NCBI RefSeq assembly: GCF_024679095.1
Contig: NW_026110553.1
Span: 37,224 to 101,223, forward strand
Length of the DNA: 64,000 nt
From: Eriocheir sinensis
Taxonomy: Eukaryota; Arthropoda; Malacostraca; Decapoda; Varunidae
Reading direction: 5' to 3'
Position 1 is the stretch's first letter. Every line of letters begins with the position of its first letter. Positions 1 to 10,711 of this stretch are shown here, in pieces. The position numbers were made by a program, and so were the translations under genes. The notes under the pieces are model-generated. The model was not told the DNA's origin. It saw only the letters and a program-made list of their open reading frames with translations, and ran no database searches.

Positions 1-140
1 ACTGGTAGCCTGGTAACATACACTCCCAGGTCTCTCTCTGGCTCTGTGGTGGATAGTGGAGTGTTTCCCATGTGGTATTGGTGTGCTGGATATCCCTTCA
101 CTGGTAGCCCGGTAACATACACTCCCAGGCTCGTCGCTGC
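1..140. repeat. Dispersed ~115-bp repeat R1, copy 1
   Basis: The sequence running from 'actggtagcctggtaacata' through a 'gtggatagtggagtgtttcc' block recurs within this stretch and again at 3535-3745 with a few substitutions. It has no open frame of note. It appears to be a short non-coding repeat unit present as partial tandem copies at two sites about 3.5 kb apart. The window starts inside it, so its left edge is unknown. Confidence 0.75.
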
Positions 141-187
141 TACTCGGTGAAGCCACAAATTTATCCCGTCGCTGCTACTGGTTTAAT
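127..187 (-). repeat. Fragment of the piggyBac-like MITE
   Basis: The pattern 'cgtcgctgctact...ggtttaa' matches the terminal part and one internal ~34-bp unit of the MITE described at 740-956. Only the terminal piece is present. The end reads TGGTTTAA rather than CCGGGTTAA, so the copy is degenerate. Confidence 0.6.
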
Positions 188-735
188 GATCCTGTGGTAG
201 CTTGACCCTTCTTGTGTGCCATGAACCTAATAAAACACTCATTAAAACATTGCTGATCTCTTTTTTAGCACTTGAAAATAGTTAATGACTTCTGTGCCAT
301 GAACCTAATAAAACACTCACTAGAACATCGCTGATCTCTTTTTTTAGCACTTGGATATAGTTAATGAGAGAGGTGGGAGCATCTCTGAACACCAACTTCT
401 GTCTCACTCATCCTGGATAATCACAAACTCATGTAGACTCAGAAAATGTAACCTTCATTAGACTAACAACAGAGTTTCTTCCAGGCAGCCAGATGGTCGA
501 TGCTGTGAAGAGGAGGAAGATGACTGCAGGAGGCGGTGTGTGTGTGTGTCGGGGAAGGAGACGACGGCACCAACCTCACACACAGCTGGTTAAGGTACCG
601 ACTGATTTCTTTCGTTGCAATCAAAACTTTTTCATATGGATTATTATGGGTAGAGGTCTCATAGTGCTGTTGGACATGAATTCATTTAGCGTGAAGTCTT
701 CTGCAAGTGTAAACCTTTCTAATTACAGACATATT
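188..735. other. Non-coding; short tandem duplication at ~215-365
   Basis: No gene is recognised. A block of about 83 bp containing 'gaacctaataaaacactcac' and 'gctgatctctttttt' occurs twice (about 220-300 and 303-365). At ~475-545 a pyrimidine tract ending in 'ccag' is followed by purine-rich GAGGAGGAAG sequence; the same cassette layout recurs at 1.48, 32.7 and 33.4 kb. Short ORFs here look like chance. Confidence 0.5.
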
Positions 736-739
736 TTAA

Positions 740-956
740 CCCGGTAGCAGCGACGGGCCAAATTTGTGGCTTTACCGTGTAGCAGCGACGGGCCAAATTT
801 GTGCCATGATTTAAACCCCCCAAAATAGATGATACATAATCTGATCACAAATACTTTGATATATATATTATGAAATGGTTTGTGTGAGGGGTGATTTTTT
901 CTCATTTTTCTCGCTTAGAGGGACCATTAAGAAACATGATCCCCGCTGCTACTGGG
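740..956 (+). mobile_element. piggyBac-like MITE, copy flanked by TTAA
   Basis: The unit is about 217 bp, begins CCCGGTAGCAGCG and ends CGCTGCTACTGGG-like (inverted termini), with TTAA directly outside at 736-739 and 957-960. A TTAA target duplication and CCC/GGG termini are the hallmarks of piggyBac-superfamily transposons. The element has no coding capacity, so it is a non-autonomous miniature derivative. It contains about two copies of a ~34-bp internal unit ('gacgggccaaatttgtggc' type) followed by an AT-rich core. Related copies lie at 35.0, 36.0, 43.7, 44.1, 47.2, 52.5, 53.0 and 56.8 kb. Confidence 0.8.
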
Positions 957-960
957 TTAA

Positions 961-1440
961 GATTAACATAACATTTTGGCGCCCAAGCTTGCATATATTT
1001 GACTAGGCTTTCATGGGACTCCTGTGCCTTTCCACGGGTAGTTTTAAGACCCTGGTGGCAGTTTGACCTTTATCAGTTTGCAGAAAATGTAAACCTTTCT
1101 CTGATTAACAAATTTTGGGGCATACTTAAATAAACCATTTCAGCACTTAAGCTCACATATTTGACAAGGGATTTCTGTGTCTTTCCACGGGTAGCTTTAA
1201 GACCCTGGTGGCAGTTTGACCCTTTTCAGTTTGCAGAAAATGTAAACCTTTCTCTGATTAACAAATTTTGGGGCATACTTAAATAAACCATTTCAGCACT
1301 TAAGCTCACATATTTGACAAGGGATTTCTGTGTCTTTCCACAGGTAGTTTTAAGACCCTGGTGGTAGAGGTAGACGACCCTTCTTTTGTACCATGAACGT
1401 AGAAAACACACTCACTGGAACTCAGTTGATCTCCTTTTTG
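961..1440 (+). repeat. ~154-bp tandem repeat, about 2.5 copies
   Basis: A unit running from 'gcagaaaatgtaaacctttc' through 'aaataaaccatttcagcact' and 'tttaagaccctggtggcag' is seen starting near 1080 and again near 1232, with a partial earlier copy near 1000-1075. No coding signal is seen in it. Confidence 0.75.
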
Positions 1441-1740
1441 GTGTTTTTGAAATAGTTGATGTGGAAGCGACTGACAGTACCATCTTTTCCAGGCGTGCAA
1501 GAGAGCCCAGTCAGTGAAGAGGAAAAGAAGACAAGAAGAAAGAAGAAAGAAGAAAGCAGAAAGAAGAGACAAAACAAGAGGAGGGGATATTTTTTCTGTC
1601 TATACTTGAGGTGTCATGAATTTACTAAGGGTGTATTTAAGTCTGATATAACGCGGTGCATTTAAATAAGGTATATTTAACGGTACCAGTGTGTAGCCTA
1701 CTTTTGCCTGGAGTTGGAGACGGTAAAATGCTCTCCGACT

Positions 1741-2055
1741 CCTTTATTGTGGTGCTGTGTGGTTTGTTTACTGTGGTGCGATGTGGGTCATTTACTGTGG
1801 TGCGGTGTGGTTCGTTTACTGTGGTGCGGTATGGTTCGTTTATTGTAGTGCGGTATGGTTCGTTTACTGTGGTGCGGTGTGGCTCGTTAATTAAGGTGAG
1901 GTGTGGGTCATTTATTGTGGTGCGGTGTGGTTCGTTAATTAAGGTGAGGTATGGTTCGTTTATTGTAGTGCGGTATGGTTCGTTTACTGTGGTGCGGTGT
2001 GGCTCGTTAATTAAGGTGAGGTGTGGTTCATTTATTGTGGTGCGATGTGGCGTTG
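1741..2055 (+). repeat. 24-bp minisatellite (8-codon period), ~13 copies
   Basis: Units of the type 'ttcgtttactgtggtgcggt' plus 4 bases repeat with a strict 24-bp period and two common variants (cgtttattgtagtg and cgttaattaaggtg). Because 24 is a multiple of three and the units lack stops, frames stay open on both strands: a 199-residue frame on + with period SFTVVRCG, and a 235-residue frame on - with period EPHRTTVN. Nothing outside the repeat supports a gene, so I treat both frames as by-products. Confidence 0.85.
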
Positions 2056-3140
2056 CGGGCTTTAATTTCCCTACCACTGCACCAGACAAGGGTAAGGGGG
2101 AGGGGGTGGAGTCAAAAATTTTTATATCCGACTCCACACCCGTGTTAGTATGTAAGAGTATTGATGGAATATATTTAAGGTGCTGGGGGATACTGTGGTG
2201 CGCTTGTCGCGGCAACCCATTCTGCTTCTGCATAATAACCCGTTCTGCTGCATGACGCATAGCAACCCGTGTTTTTTCCGCTGTTGCAACGACCCGTACT
2301 GCTGCATGATGCATAGCAACCTGTGTTTTTTTCCGCTGTTGCAACGACTCGTACTGCTAACGCATAATGACCTGTGCTGCTTCTGCTATTGTAACAACTC
2401 TTACTGCAATAACTTACTGCTGCTTCCATTTAAAAACGTATAAACGCATAAACCCGCTGTGTTGCCAACTTGTCAACAACCCAACTAATGTATTTTCTGA
2501 TCAAAGATCAAAGAGAGGATTAGGCCTTCAGGGGACACCTCTTAAATAAAAACGCGCCTGGGACTTTTACCTCAGAGGTGGTGTGGAAAAAAAGTCCAGT
2601 CACGAAAATAAGTATCTTATACTCCATGAAAGTGTCTCAGTCTTATGAGAACACAAAGGTTGAGAGGGCTCAGACATTCTGTTGTTTACTGCACACACTC
2701 CCATGTTAGCAGTAAGGGTACTAAATTCTGATCTCTGTACAAAACAACCAAATAATAAGGAAAAGAAAGTTGAATAAAATGTTTGCCTGCATTATCCATC
2801 AGCAGCGTAGACGTAACAAGGGTTGAAAAAATAACTTATTTATTACAGCCGCTGGCCAACGCCTTGACCCCAGAGGCTTTGTGTTTGTCTCCGCGTCCTC
2901 CGCACTACACTGCACAGAATCTGGCGAGCCTGGGTTGTGACAGCTATTTCCCAAAGCCTCCAAGGATACCAGTCAGGCTTATGAGTGTTTTTCGTGTTGT
3001 TGGGGAAGCTCGCAAATCTACACCTGGAAATACTACTACCAACACAACCCATATGAAAGCCTTTCCTAAAACATAAAACCTCTACCAGTGCCTTACCAGA
3101 AAGAACCAAAGCTTACCAAATACCCAAAAATCTCTACTAT
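2056..3140. other. Non-coding; degenerate ~57-bp repeats at 2210-2420
   Basis: At about 2215-2420 a unit containing 'gcatgacgcatagcaacc' and 'ccgctgttgcaacgac' repeats three to four times with drift. Similar 'ctgctgttcgtaac' sequence occurs at 34.2-34.35 kb. From 2440 to 3140 I recognise nothing; the short ORFs there (for example 2783-3076) show no familiar motif. Confidence 0.55.
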
Positions 3141-3355
3141 ATGTCTTGTTGGGTCTGTTATTTGTTCTATATATAAGGTATTGAATTTGCACTTATTTTT
3201 TATAATGACGTTAGTGTCCCTCATATGTCGTGTCATTGAGGGAGTGTTTGGGTCTATTATTTGTTCTATATATAAGGTATTGAATTTCCACTGATTTTTT
3301 ATGTTACTGTCCCTCATATGTTGTGTCATTGAGGGAGTGTTTGGGTCTATCATTT
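3141..3355 (+). repeat. ~101-bp tandem repeat, about two copies
   Basis: The block containing 'tctatatataaggtattgaa' followed by 'gtccctcatatg' and 'gtgtcattgagggagtgttt' occurs at ~3155-3255 and ~3257-3345, followed by a partial third start. It is non-coding. Confidence 0.8.
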
Positions 3356-3534
3356 TTGTTTTGATGCCCCTTTTATGGATCTAAATAATGACATCCACCT
3401 TTAAATAAATGTATGTGTCTGTGGTCATCCCAAAGCTGAAGGTTGGTATCTACTCCACTGTTTTTCATGTTTTCTCGGACAGTTCATATTATTAGCAAAT
3501 GTTTTTACCCGTCCGCTGTGATTGGCACGAATTT

Positions 3535-3745
3535 CGCCTTCACTGGTAACCTGGTAACATGTACTCCCAGATCATTCTCTGCCTCTGTGGTGGATAGTGG
3601 AGTGTTTCCCATGTGGTATTGGTGTGCTGGATATCCCTTCACTGGTAGCCTGGTAACATATGTACTCCCAGATCATTCTTTGTCTCTGTGGTGGATAGTG
3701 GAGTGCTTCCCACGTGGTACTGGTGTGGTGGATATCCCCTCCCAA
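3535..3745. repeat. Dispersed repeat R1, second locus (about two copies)
   Basis: This is a near-identical relative of 1-140: 'cactggtaac/gcctggtaaca', then the 'gtggtggatagtggagtg' block, in two tandem copies. It is open across both copies in one plus frame, but there is no recognisable protein. Confidence 0.7.
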
Positions 3746-4330
3746 GGTGCAGGACTATATTTTTCTTCACTGAATTGTAGCAGCCACTTTTTGCTCCACT
3801 CCTGTAGCTTGGTGATGTCTTCTTGTAGGAAATCCACAGTGAAGGGTTTAAGCAAATGAGGTTTTACCCTCCCATGACCAGTGTACAGAAGGGACCCTGT
3901 AGTTGTTTGAAGGAATATTACCGGATTGATTAACTAGATGGTACATATTAGATTAGGGCAAAATGTGAGAATGGGGGCAGGAGACTGGCTTCAACTAGAG
4001 GGTATAATACAGAATGACCTTGTAGTTGTTTGAAGGAATATTACTGGACTTGGGAGAGAGGGTGGAGGGAGGAGGAGAAATATTGATAACAGACGATAGT
4101 GATCCTTTATATGGTGATGGGAAGGTGATAGGTACTGGTGATGATAATGGTGATGTTATAGTGATGGAGGGATACTTGAAATGAGGCAGTGCTGGTGATG
4201 CGTTATAATGATGGAGGGAGGGATGTGGCAGGTGGCTGGATGAGAGGGGAAGGGGAGGTGAGGGGAAGAGGAGGAAGCGTGGGGGGTGAATGGGTAAGAA
4301 GGGAGAAGGGAGGGGATGGGGGCAGGAGAT
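3746..4330. other. Non-coding, G-rich; ~120-bp duplication
   Basis: The phrase 'tagttgtttgaaggaatatt' appears at ~3901 and ~4024 inside a duplicated block. From ~4070 the sequence is rich in GATGG/GGAGG triplet drift. No gene is recognised. Confidence 0.5.
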
Positions 4331-4396
4331 GAATACATAGGAAGAACAGACACCAGAAGACCTATCAGTCTATGGCGAGGGTGTCTGTTTACTACC
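4331..4396 (+). repeat. Dispersed repeat shared with 32.50-32.57 kb
   Basis: The string 'acataggaagaacagacacc' followed by 'agaagacctatc' and 'tctatggcgagggtgtctgt' occurs here and at about 32,502-32,570 with one visible substitution. It is short, has no ORF, and is probably a fragment of an unidentified interspersed element. Confidence 0.65.
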
Positions 4397-4510
4397 GCTA
4401 CTAGTAATCTACGTGTGGTAGGACAGGACAGAAAAGATGAAGGGTGGAGAGGGGTTGAGGGGTGCGAGGGCTGGCTGGGCTCTTCCCATTGTGTGGCCCC
4501 TCTTGACAGG

Positions 4511-4511
<1 letters not shown>

Positions 4512-4599
<88 letters not shown>

Positions 4600-4766
4600 T
4601 TATCTATTAAATCATTGCATTTATTTTTTCAATCCATCTTATTCTTCCTTTTCTTTTCTTTCTCGTTCTTCTATTTATTTATTTATATTTGGGTCAAGCC
4701 TTTGGTCACCTCAATTACTCGATCGTTCATACGGAATTAAAAAGGATTTGATCGGACACACCTGGC

Positions 4767-4808
<42 letters not shown>

Positions 4809-4817
4809 ACAGCCTAG

Positions 4818-4853
<36 letters not shown>

Positions 4854-5115
4854 TCCCGTTACCTACCTCTCTCCTTCCTTCCCTCCCCCTCCCCCTCTTC
4901 CTCCCTTTCCTCCTCTCCTTCCCTCCTTCCTCCCTAACCCCCTCCTCCTCTGAGTAAGCAATATATGACTAACGAATGATTATGGCATTGGGTAATCACC
5001 TCCTCCCCTTCCCCTTCCTCCATCACCTCTCCCCGTCACTTTCCTTCCCCTTCTCACACGAACCGTTCACAGCCCCTCACTTCCCCCTATACACACACAC
5101 ACACACACACACACG
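4512..5115. repeat. Microsatellite cluster: (GT)n, (GA)n, (CA)n and pyrimidine tract
   Basis: (GT)n spans 4512-4595, (GA)n 4771-4805 and (CA)n 4821-4851. Pyrimidine-rich CTTCC-type sequence follows at 4852-4942, and a shorter (CA)n at 5091-5114. ORFs crossing these tracts are produced by the low-complexity sequence. Confidence 0.95.
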
Positions 5116-5254
5116 CACAGTACACGTAAGACTGATAGATATAACACATCCTCACGTGGGTTCAAGGGTTAGATATGAGGCGTTTAAGGGATAAGTCACT
5201 CTATTAGCTTATGTCAATCTTCGGAAATAAAAAAAGAAACAAAAAAGGAAGCCC

Positions 5255-6235
5255 CGGTAAGTGGTGCCCCCTGTGAGCAAACACGCCTGGTATGCCATTC
5301 ATTCAGCAGGGGACGAGGTGAGAATCCAAAGCCCAAGTCGTGTTTTTTCGCCGTGCATTCAGGCTAATTTCGGGCTATTTCTGGGCGTTCGGGGCGTGGT
5401 ACATTGCTTTTCCTGTAGCCACAAGGAACGTAGAGGTATAGGACGGTACGTGGAGGTGTTTCCATAGCCACAGACAGTATATAAAGCGATAATTCAACGT
5501 CTATATTGCCTACTCTCAGCCGCCAAGAAGTCCCTCCCAATGTACCCCGTGAACTCCCGTGTGCATGGGCTGTGTGTGGGCGTTTTGGGTGTGATACATT
5601 AGATTTCTAGCACTAATGAGGAAGCTGTAGGTATAATATTGTACGTGGAGGTCTTCCCATCGCCATAGACAGCTCATAAAAGGGGTAAATCAGCGTATAT
5701 ACAGCCTCCCCTCCCCGCCCAGCGCACCCGTGAACTCCCGTGTGGCTGAGCTGTGTGTGGGCGTTTGGGCGTGATACATTAGTTTTCCATCACTTTTAAG
5801 GAAGCTGCAGGTATAATATTGTACGTGGAGGTCTTCCCATCGCCATAAACAGCTCATAAAGGGTAAATCAGCGTATATACAGCCTCCCCTCCCCGCCCAG
5901 CGCACCCGTGAACTCCCGTGTGTGTGGGCGTTTGGGCGTGATACATTAGTTTTCCATCACTGTTAAGGAAGCTGCAGGTATAATATTGTACGTGGAGGTC
6001 TTCCCATCGCCATAAACAGCTCATAAAGGGTAAATCAGCGTATATACAGCCTCCCCTCCCCGCCCAGCGCACCCGTGAACTCCCGTGTGTGTGGGCGTTT
6101 GGGCGTGATACATTAGTTTTCCATCACTGTTAAGGAAGCTGCAGGTATAATATTGTACGTGGAGGTCTTCCCATCGCCATAGACAGCTCATAAAAGGATA
6201 AATCAGCGTAAATACAGCCTCCCCTCCCCGCCGCA
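5255..6235 (-). repeat. ~170-bp tandem repeat, about five copies
   Basis: The unit contains 'gggcgtgatacattagtttt', 'gtacgtggaggtcttcccat' and 'cgtatatacagcctcccctc'. Clear copies start near 5555, 5722, 5901 and 6068, with a more diverged copy at 5385-5520. A diverged extra copy lies at 6580-6710. Minus-strand frames (for example 5690-5905, 5854-6072) repeat the same short peptide and reflect the array rather than a gene. Confidence 0.85.
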
Positions 6236-6734
6236 TGCCCCGCCCACCGTCTCCCCGCAGCCAGTCCAATACACTTCCAGTCAGGCCTTCCCAGTACATT
6301 GTATCACCCGGCTTCTGGCTGAACACAATCCCACTCACGTCAGTTACCGTACCCAAGCAAACACTGTGCATGAAGCCTAACTGTTGGTGTAGGTTATACG
6401 AGCGGAAAGGATTGATCTGAGCTCCTAAACGTCATTTTATTGTTGTGTCTGAAGGAGTTGTCGTATAGCTGGCATCGCCCTCCCTGGCCCGCTAGATTCA
6501 ACTAAGGCCCGTTCTCCCTTTTTAGGGGGTAAATCCTTCATCATCAACTAAGGCCGCCTCTCTTTTCCTTCATTTCTTACGTTATAGGCGTGATACATTT
6601 GTTCTCCAGCAGTCGTAAGGAAGGTACAGGCATAGGACAGTAGGTGGAGGTCTTCCCATGGCCGTAGACAGCTTATAAAGTGATAAATAAACATTTATAC
6701 AGCCAGATCGAATAGGCAGGGAGGGGGGTGGGGT
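6236..6734. other. Unassigned; contains an outlying copy of the ~170-bp repeat
   Basis: No gene is recognised. The segment 6580-6710 is a diverged single copy of the array unit at 5255-6235 (gcgtgatacat..., gtggaggtcttcccat). The rest shows nothing. Confidence 0.5.
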
Positions 6735-7152
6735 CGCACTCTTCGGCAGGGACAATCTAAGTGTGTCATTAACAACTTAATCAAGGAAGATAGGCGTCAA
6801 GATATAGGAATGTGTGTAATTGGGGATTTCAATGATAGGAACATAGAGTGGGATACTTTATCCGGAGACCAAGAGGCACAGGATTTGTTAGATGTGATAC
6901 AGGATAGTTTCCTTAAGCAGTTAATTAGAACACCAACGAGGGAAGAAAATATTTTGGATTTGTCGTTAACTAATAGAGAGGACATAATAAGCAACATTGA
7001 GGTTGGGGATTCATTAGGTAACAGTGATCATAAGGAAATTAGATTTAATATTAAATGGGAGGATAGAGTAAGCAGTAACAACACATTAATACCTGACTTC
7101 AGGAAGGCAGACTATGAGGGGTTAAGAAATCAGCTGCAGAAGCTTAGGGGAG
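6735..7152 (+). pseudogene. CR1-type non-LTR retrotransposon ORF2, endonuclease C-terminal part (5' piece)
   Basis: The open frame through 6810-7152 encodes the C-terminal half of an apurinic-type endonuclease domain. Visible motifs are GDFNDRNIEWD (the GDFN block), ILDLSLTN, and LGNSDHKEIRFN, whose SDH triplet carries the catalytic histidine region. A DFRKADYEGLR linker follows; it closely resembles the segment between endonuclease and reverse transcriptase in CR1-clade elements. The N-terminal endonuclease half is missing. The frame is interrupted at 7152 by the LTR retrotransposon and resumes after 11863. In an intact element this domain nicks the target DNA to start reverse transcription. 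Here it is a truncated, split fragment. Confidence 0.85.
7148..7152 (+). other. Left target-site duplication GGGAG of the LTR element
   Basis: GGGAG immediately precedes the left LTR and is repeated at 11859-11863 immediately after the right LTR. Five-bp duplications are normal for Ty3/gypsy-type integrases. Confidence 0.9.
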
Positions 7153-7560
7153 TGTAGAGGCCAGTAGGAGCACAACAAACACTTTTCTCTGCAGTGCAGT
7201 TTATTTGCAGTGCAATTAAATTGAGTAACAGCAATAAGTAACAAGGGCTGCGCCAGTCGTCAGTAGCCAGTGGTCCGCTTCCCCTGATTCGCCGCCGCCG
7301 TCGTAGGCCTTCCCAACAGCGGGCACTCCGGACTCCGGCACACAGCCGACGGTGCCTCGCACAGAACCTCGCCCCGGGCGGTATGAAGGCCTTCTTTGCG
7401 GGGCCTCCTTCTGGTGTGCTTGCTGGCGGCCAACTGCCCCTCTCATAATCGGGAACAGCTTCTTCACCTCGCTTCATTCCTCAGGCCTTTCCGCTGCTAA
7501 CACAGCGCGCATGACTCACATCACTTAAATGAGAAGAGGCTATTAATTACACAAACGAGC

Positions 7561-7648
<88 letters not shown>

Positions 7649-7689
7649 TTAATCACCCAACAAACCATTCTCACTTCCACACACATACA
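7153..7689 (-). mobile_element. 3' LTR (minus orientation) of the gypsy-like element
   Basis: The 537-bp sequence begins TGTAGAGGCCAG and ends ACACATACA on the plus strand (TG...CA ends) and is matched by 11358-11858. It contains a long (CT)n tract at 7563-7645, which is shorter in the partner. The rest of the two LTRs differs by only a few substitutions and indels by eye, suggesting a fairly recent insertion. Confidence 0.93.
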
Positions 7690-7698
7690 CTCCCCCCT
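7690..7698 (-). other. Polypurine tract
   Basis: Read on the minus strand this is AGGGGGGAG, directly abutting the start of the 3' LTR. This is the expected plus-strand DNA primer site of an LTR retroelement and fixes its orientation as minus. Confidence 0.85.
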
Positions 7699-7704
7699 GA
7701 TATA

Positions 7705-9837
7705 TCAATCACATACTAAACACTGTCGCCGTCTTGCTATCCTGGTCGAACGTCTTAATGGTTGTTCTGCCTCCCCTTCCTCGATAACCCTCCGTTGACC
7801 CACGTCGGCATCATCTTGAACAGGGAACGCCATTATCAATTCATCGTCACTACTTTCAGAGGCGATAATATCTTGCTCTTGTCGTTGACGGCTCGAACTA
7901 CGCTTCCGGAGATCCTTGACATGCCGCGGAATTTGATCCACCTCCGCAACTTGATCAGAAACAATACTGGTCACCGTGCCCTCCTTATATCGGTCGTCGC
8001 AGCGTCCTCTTGGCGGCTTCACCCATACATTATCTCCCATTTGGTAAGGATTGTGTTGTACCCTGACATTTCTTTCTATTTCAGCCTCTCCTCGCACTCT
8101 CATGGCGTAATTGTAGATTACATTTCCTGGAGCGGAAGACTGCGTACAATCATCAGAAGGCGTGATGTTGTATAGATACACTGCCTCTGCTATCGAACAG
8201 CCTTTCCTTGCCGCAATCACCTTCACAGTACGGTGGCAGCGTTCCACTATACCATTACCAGATGGGGCATAGGCTCCCCTATAGTGGACACGCACATTCC
8301 ACCGCAAGGCGAACTGAGAAAACAACTTACTGCGAAAAGCTGTGTCGTTATCCGTCAGTAGCTCCTGCGGCGCCCCACGTTCAAAGAACACCGCTTCCAG
8401 GTGCTTAATGACGCAATCACTTGTCTGAAGCTGAAGCAGGCGCCAAATGGTGAAGCGTGATGGTCCACAGTCTATTAGTGAGAGATAAGACTGTCCTCTG
8501 CAGTGCGTGATGTCCATCCCGACTCTTTGCCAAATGCCAGTCACGGACAAGTCACCAGTATGCCACTTCGCAGGCGCCGGGTCGATAGATAGGCATTCCT
8601 GACAGGTGGTAGTAATTGAGCGCACCTGTCCCCTGGTTACTGCCGGGTTGACCCTCCTCGCGAAGTAAAGAGTCCGTCTCACACCAGGATGACCTCGAGA
8701 ATGGTGAACGTCTGCCACTAACTGATCAATAGCAGGGTCTGCAGCAATGGCACAAACTGACGGTGACAGATCGACTGTTGATGATGCTTTCAGCCATCGC
8801 TGGGGCACACGTGTGAGGGAGTCTGCTTTGTTCTCCGCGGACGATATTCGCGTGATGGAAAGCGATAGACCGCACTCCTTGACCAGGGACACAATGATGC
8901 CAAGGCGTCTACGTATCAACATTTCGCTAGCCGCTTTCGTTTTCAGCCTTGCACGACCAGTGAGGGCATCCTCTACCCACCGACACACAGTGGTAGAGTC
9001 ACTCATTAATTCTACAGTTTTCATCTGCCAAGCTAGTGCAAGGTTGAGTCCCTTGATGACTGAATCGAGTTCTGCCATATTTATATGATCCGTGCCTTCA
9101 GGGCGAAGCCAGCTAGCGTCTTCGATGATGCACCCGTCCACCTCAACCGCTGCGCCTAGAGCCAGGGAACTTGCATCCACCCACACTCTTGCAGTGTCTC
9201 CTTTAACATCCCACCTGCCTCGAGCTGGGTCGTCCTTCTTTACCCTAGTCAAGATCTCTGTTAGCAGCATCCGTGGTTCCTCACCAACAACGGCATCATC
9301 CCATCCTCGCGTTGAAAGATTAACCCTTCTAATCACATAGGCAGATGCCACTCTCAACCATCCGCACACTGGAAAGTGACCAACCAATTTTCCACAGTAG
9401 GAAAACACACTTCTTCGAGTGAGCTGTTCAGGTAATTCGCTTATCCTGCCATCACGACCCCAAGCCAGTGAGTGATGCTCCCCCCAAACCTTCAAGCCCA
9501 ACACTCTTGCTCCTTCAGCCACACGCTCGGGGTTTTTGGCAGCCAGTCCATATTGTTCAAGATGTTCTAAAACACGGTTGGCAGCAACGATGTCTTCGTT
9601 TACTATGATGTCGTCAATGTAGGCCGACGTTCCCCGCCTCACATCAGGATCTTGTGATAACACGCTGTTGAGCACTGCTTTCATCACTAATGGAGCAACA
9701 TTCAGGCCGAATCCCAGACGAGTAAGGCAATACCTGCGGCCTTTATACATCACAGTCTGATATGGCCAGAGAGATTCGTGAATGTGTATTTGTAGGTAGG
9801 CCTTCTTTAGATCTACAATAGACACGTTTGTTCCTTT
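7705..9837 (-). CDS. pol: pol, downstream part: reverse transcriptase (C-terminal), RNase H, integrase
   Basis: This is a frame of about 706 residues counted from the GTG codon at 9825; it remains open back to the TGA at 9838-9840. Reverse transcriptase shows SIVDLKKAY (catalytic Asp near residue 5) and the YIDD box at 69-72. RNase H follows with Asp in VWVDAS (~217), Glu in MAELDS (~252), Asp in LMSDST (~276) and Asp in ENKADS (~334). Integrase has an HHCC zinc finger (His 374-379, Cys 408/411) and a D-D-35-E core: Asp 438, Asp 492, Glu 528. A basic C-terminal tail follows. These enzymes copy the RNA genome into DNA and insert it. The TGA just upstream separates this part from the N-terminal reverse transcriptase segment in the same frame, so the protein is not made as one piece unless the stop is read through. 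Confidence 0.92.
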   Translation of the reverse strand, partial: KGTNVSIVDLKKAYLQIHIHESLWPYQTVMYKGRRYCLTRLGFGLNVAPLVMKAVLNSVLSQDPDVRRGTSAYIDDIIVNEDIVAANRVLEHLEQYGLAAKNPERVAEGARVLGLKVWGEHHSLAWGRDGRISELPEQLTRRSVFSYCGKLVGHFPVCGWLRVASAYVIRRVNLSTRGWDDAVVGEEPRMLLTEILTRVKKDDPARGRWDVKGDTARVWVDASSLALGAAVEVDGCIIEDASWLRPEGTDHINMAELDSVIKGLNLALAWQMKTVELMSDSTTVCRWVEDALTGRARLKTKAASEMLIRRRLGIIVSLVKECGLSLSITRISSAENKADSLTRVPQRWLKASSTVDLSPSVCAIAADPAIDQLVADVHHSRGHPGVRRTLYFARRVNPAVTRGQVRSITTTCQECLSIDPAPAKWHTGDLSVTGIWQRVGMDITHCRGQSYLSLIDCGPSRFTIWRLLQLQTSDCVIKHLEAVFFERGAPQELLTDNDTAFRSKLFSQFALRWNVRVHYRGAYAPSGNGIVERCHRTVKVIAARKGCSIAEAVYLYNITPSDDCTQSSAPGNVIYNYAMRVRGEAEIERNVRVQHNPYQMGDNVWVKPPRGRCDDRYKEGTVTSIVSDQVAEVDQIPRHVKDLRKRSSSRQRQEQDIIASESSDDELIMAFPVQDDADVGQRRVIEEGEAEQPLRRSTRIARRRQCLVCD

Positions 9838-9840
9838 CCT

Positions 9841-10711
9841 TCACCATTCCCGTATTTTGTCTGCACAGACATCCGCATCCGCTGTAAAGGTGTCTATGTA
9901 GGAATTCAGCTCCCTGAAATCGAGTACGGGCCTCACCTTCCCATTGTTGTGTTGTATAACAACCATCAAAGGGATGAGTCCCTTTGCTGGACCGTGTTTT
10001 CTTTCGTCGAATGGCACCATCCATTTGTCTTCTATCCACTTATCGATTTCTTCTTCATACTGTGCTCTCACTCCGCGGGGGACTCCGTATGCCTCCATCT
10101 GGTTTTTCAGAAGGCCTGGCTCTTTACCGTTTGACCACTTCCATGCCGCTGTCCAGGAGCGACTTGCTGTGTCGTAAGATGCAGTGAAGTCTCGTTCCTC
10201 TATCACTTTACCAACCGCTGCGGCACACACATTTGTATTTGCTGTCCCAAACCGCACTTCACGTCCATTGATGAAAACACCACCGAGTGCAGTAATGCCG
10301 TTCATTCCTAGTATAAACGTGAATCCTAGTGGTTTGACACTAACAACAATCACTTCAACCTCGGCAACAGCACCGTTACCCAATTGGATTCTTACAACAC
10401 CTGTGCCCTCACACTGCTGCTCCTTCCCACTAATATTCAGGATGGACACTGCCTCTTTCTTCCAATTCTTACAGCAGGAGACATGAGCCACGCATCGAGA
10501 GCAGCCAGTATCAACCAATACGCTGTGCTTGTCCCCGTTCAATGTCACTACTGTAGTTGGTAGCGCCTCTTTCACTAATCTTTCTGAGGAGAGACTGGCG
10601 CTGACGCCTCCCCTCCACTCGCGTTTCCCGAGCACGCTGATGAAACATGGCCCCAAACACCACAACGATAGCACCGCACACGGCGTCTCTGAGAAAGTCC
10701 TCTGTTGGTGC
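9841..10711 (-). CDS. pro-pol: pro and start of pol: aspartic protease and N-terminal reverse transcriptase
   Basis: The frame is open from 10776 to a TGA at 9838-9840. The real product probably begins by -1 frameshifting near the end of gag (around 10,580), because homology starts with a ...TVVTLNGDKHSVLVDTGCS segment. The VDTGCS active site of a retroviral-type aspartic protease lies at about 10,504-10,515. A linker follows, then the reverse transcriptase fingers with KVRPVLDFRELN. The reverse transcriptase continues in the same frame past the TGA into 9837-7705. The stop could have come from a CGA arginine codon by CpG decay; this is inference. Confidence 0.85.

Noticed and set aside
1637..2344. 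235-residue minus ORF with EPHRTTIN repeats and the opposing 199-residue plus ORF
   Set aside because: Both arise from the 24-bp minisatellite, which lacks stops in these frames; flanking parts have no homology I recognise.
7153..7705. Envelope-like gene downstream of integrase
   Set aside because: Only about 15 bases separate the pol stop from the polypurine tract and LTR; there is no room for one.
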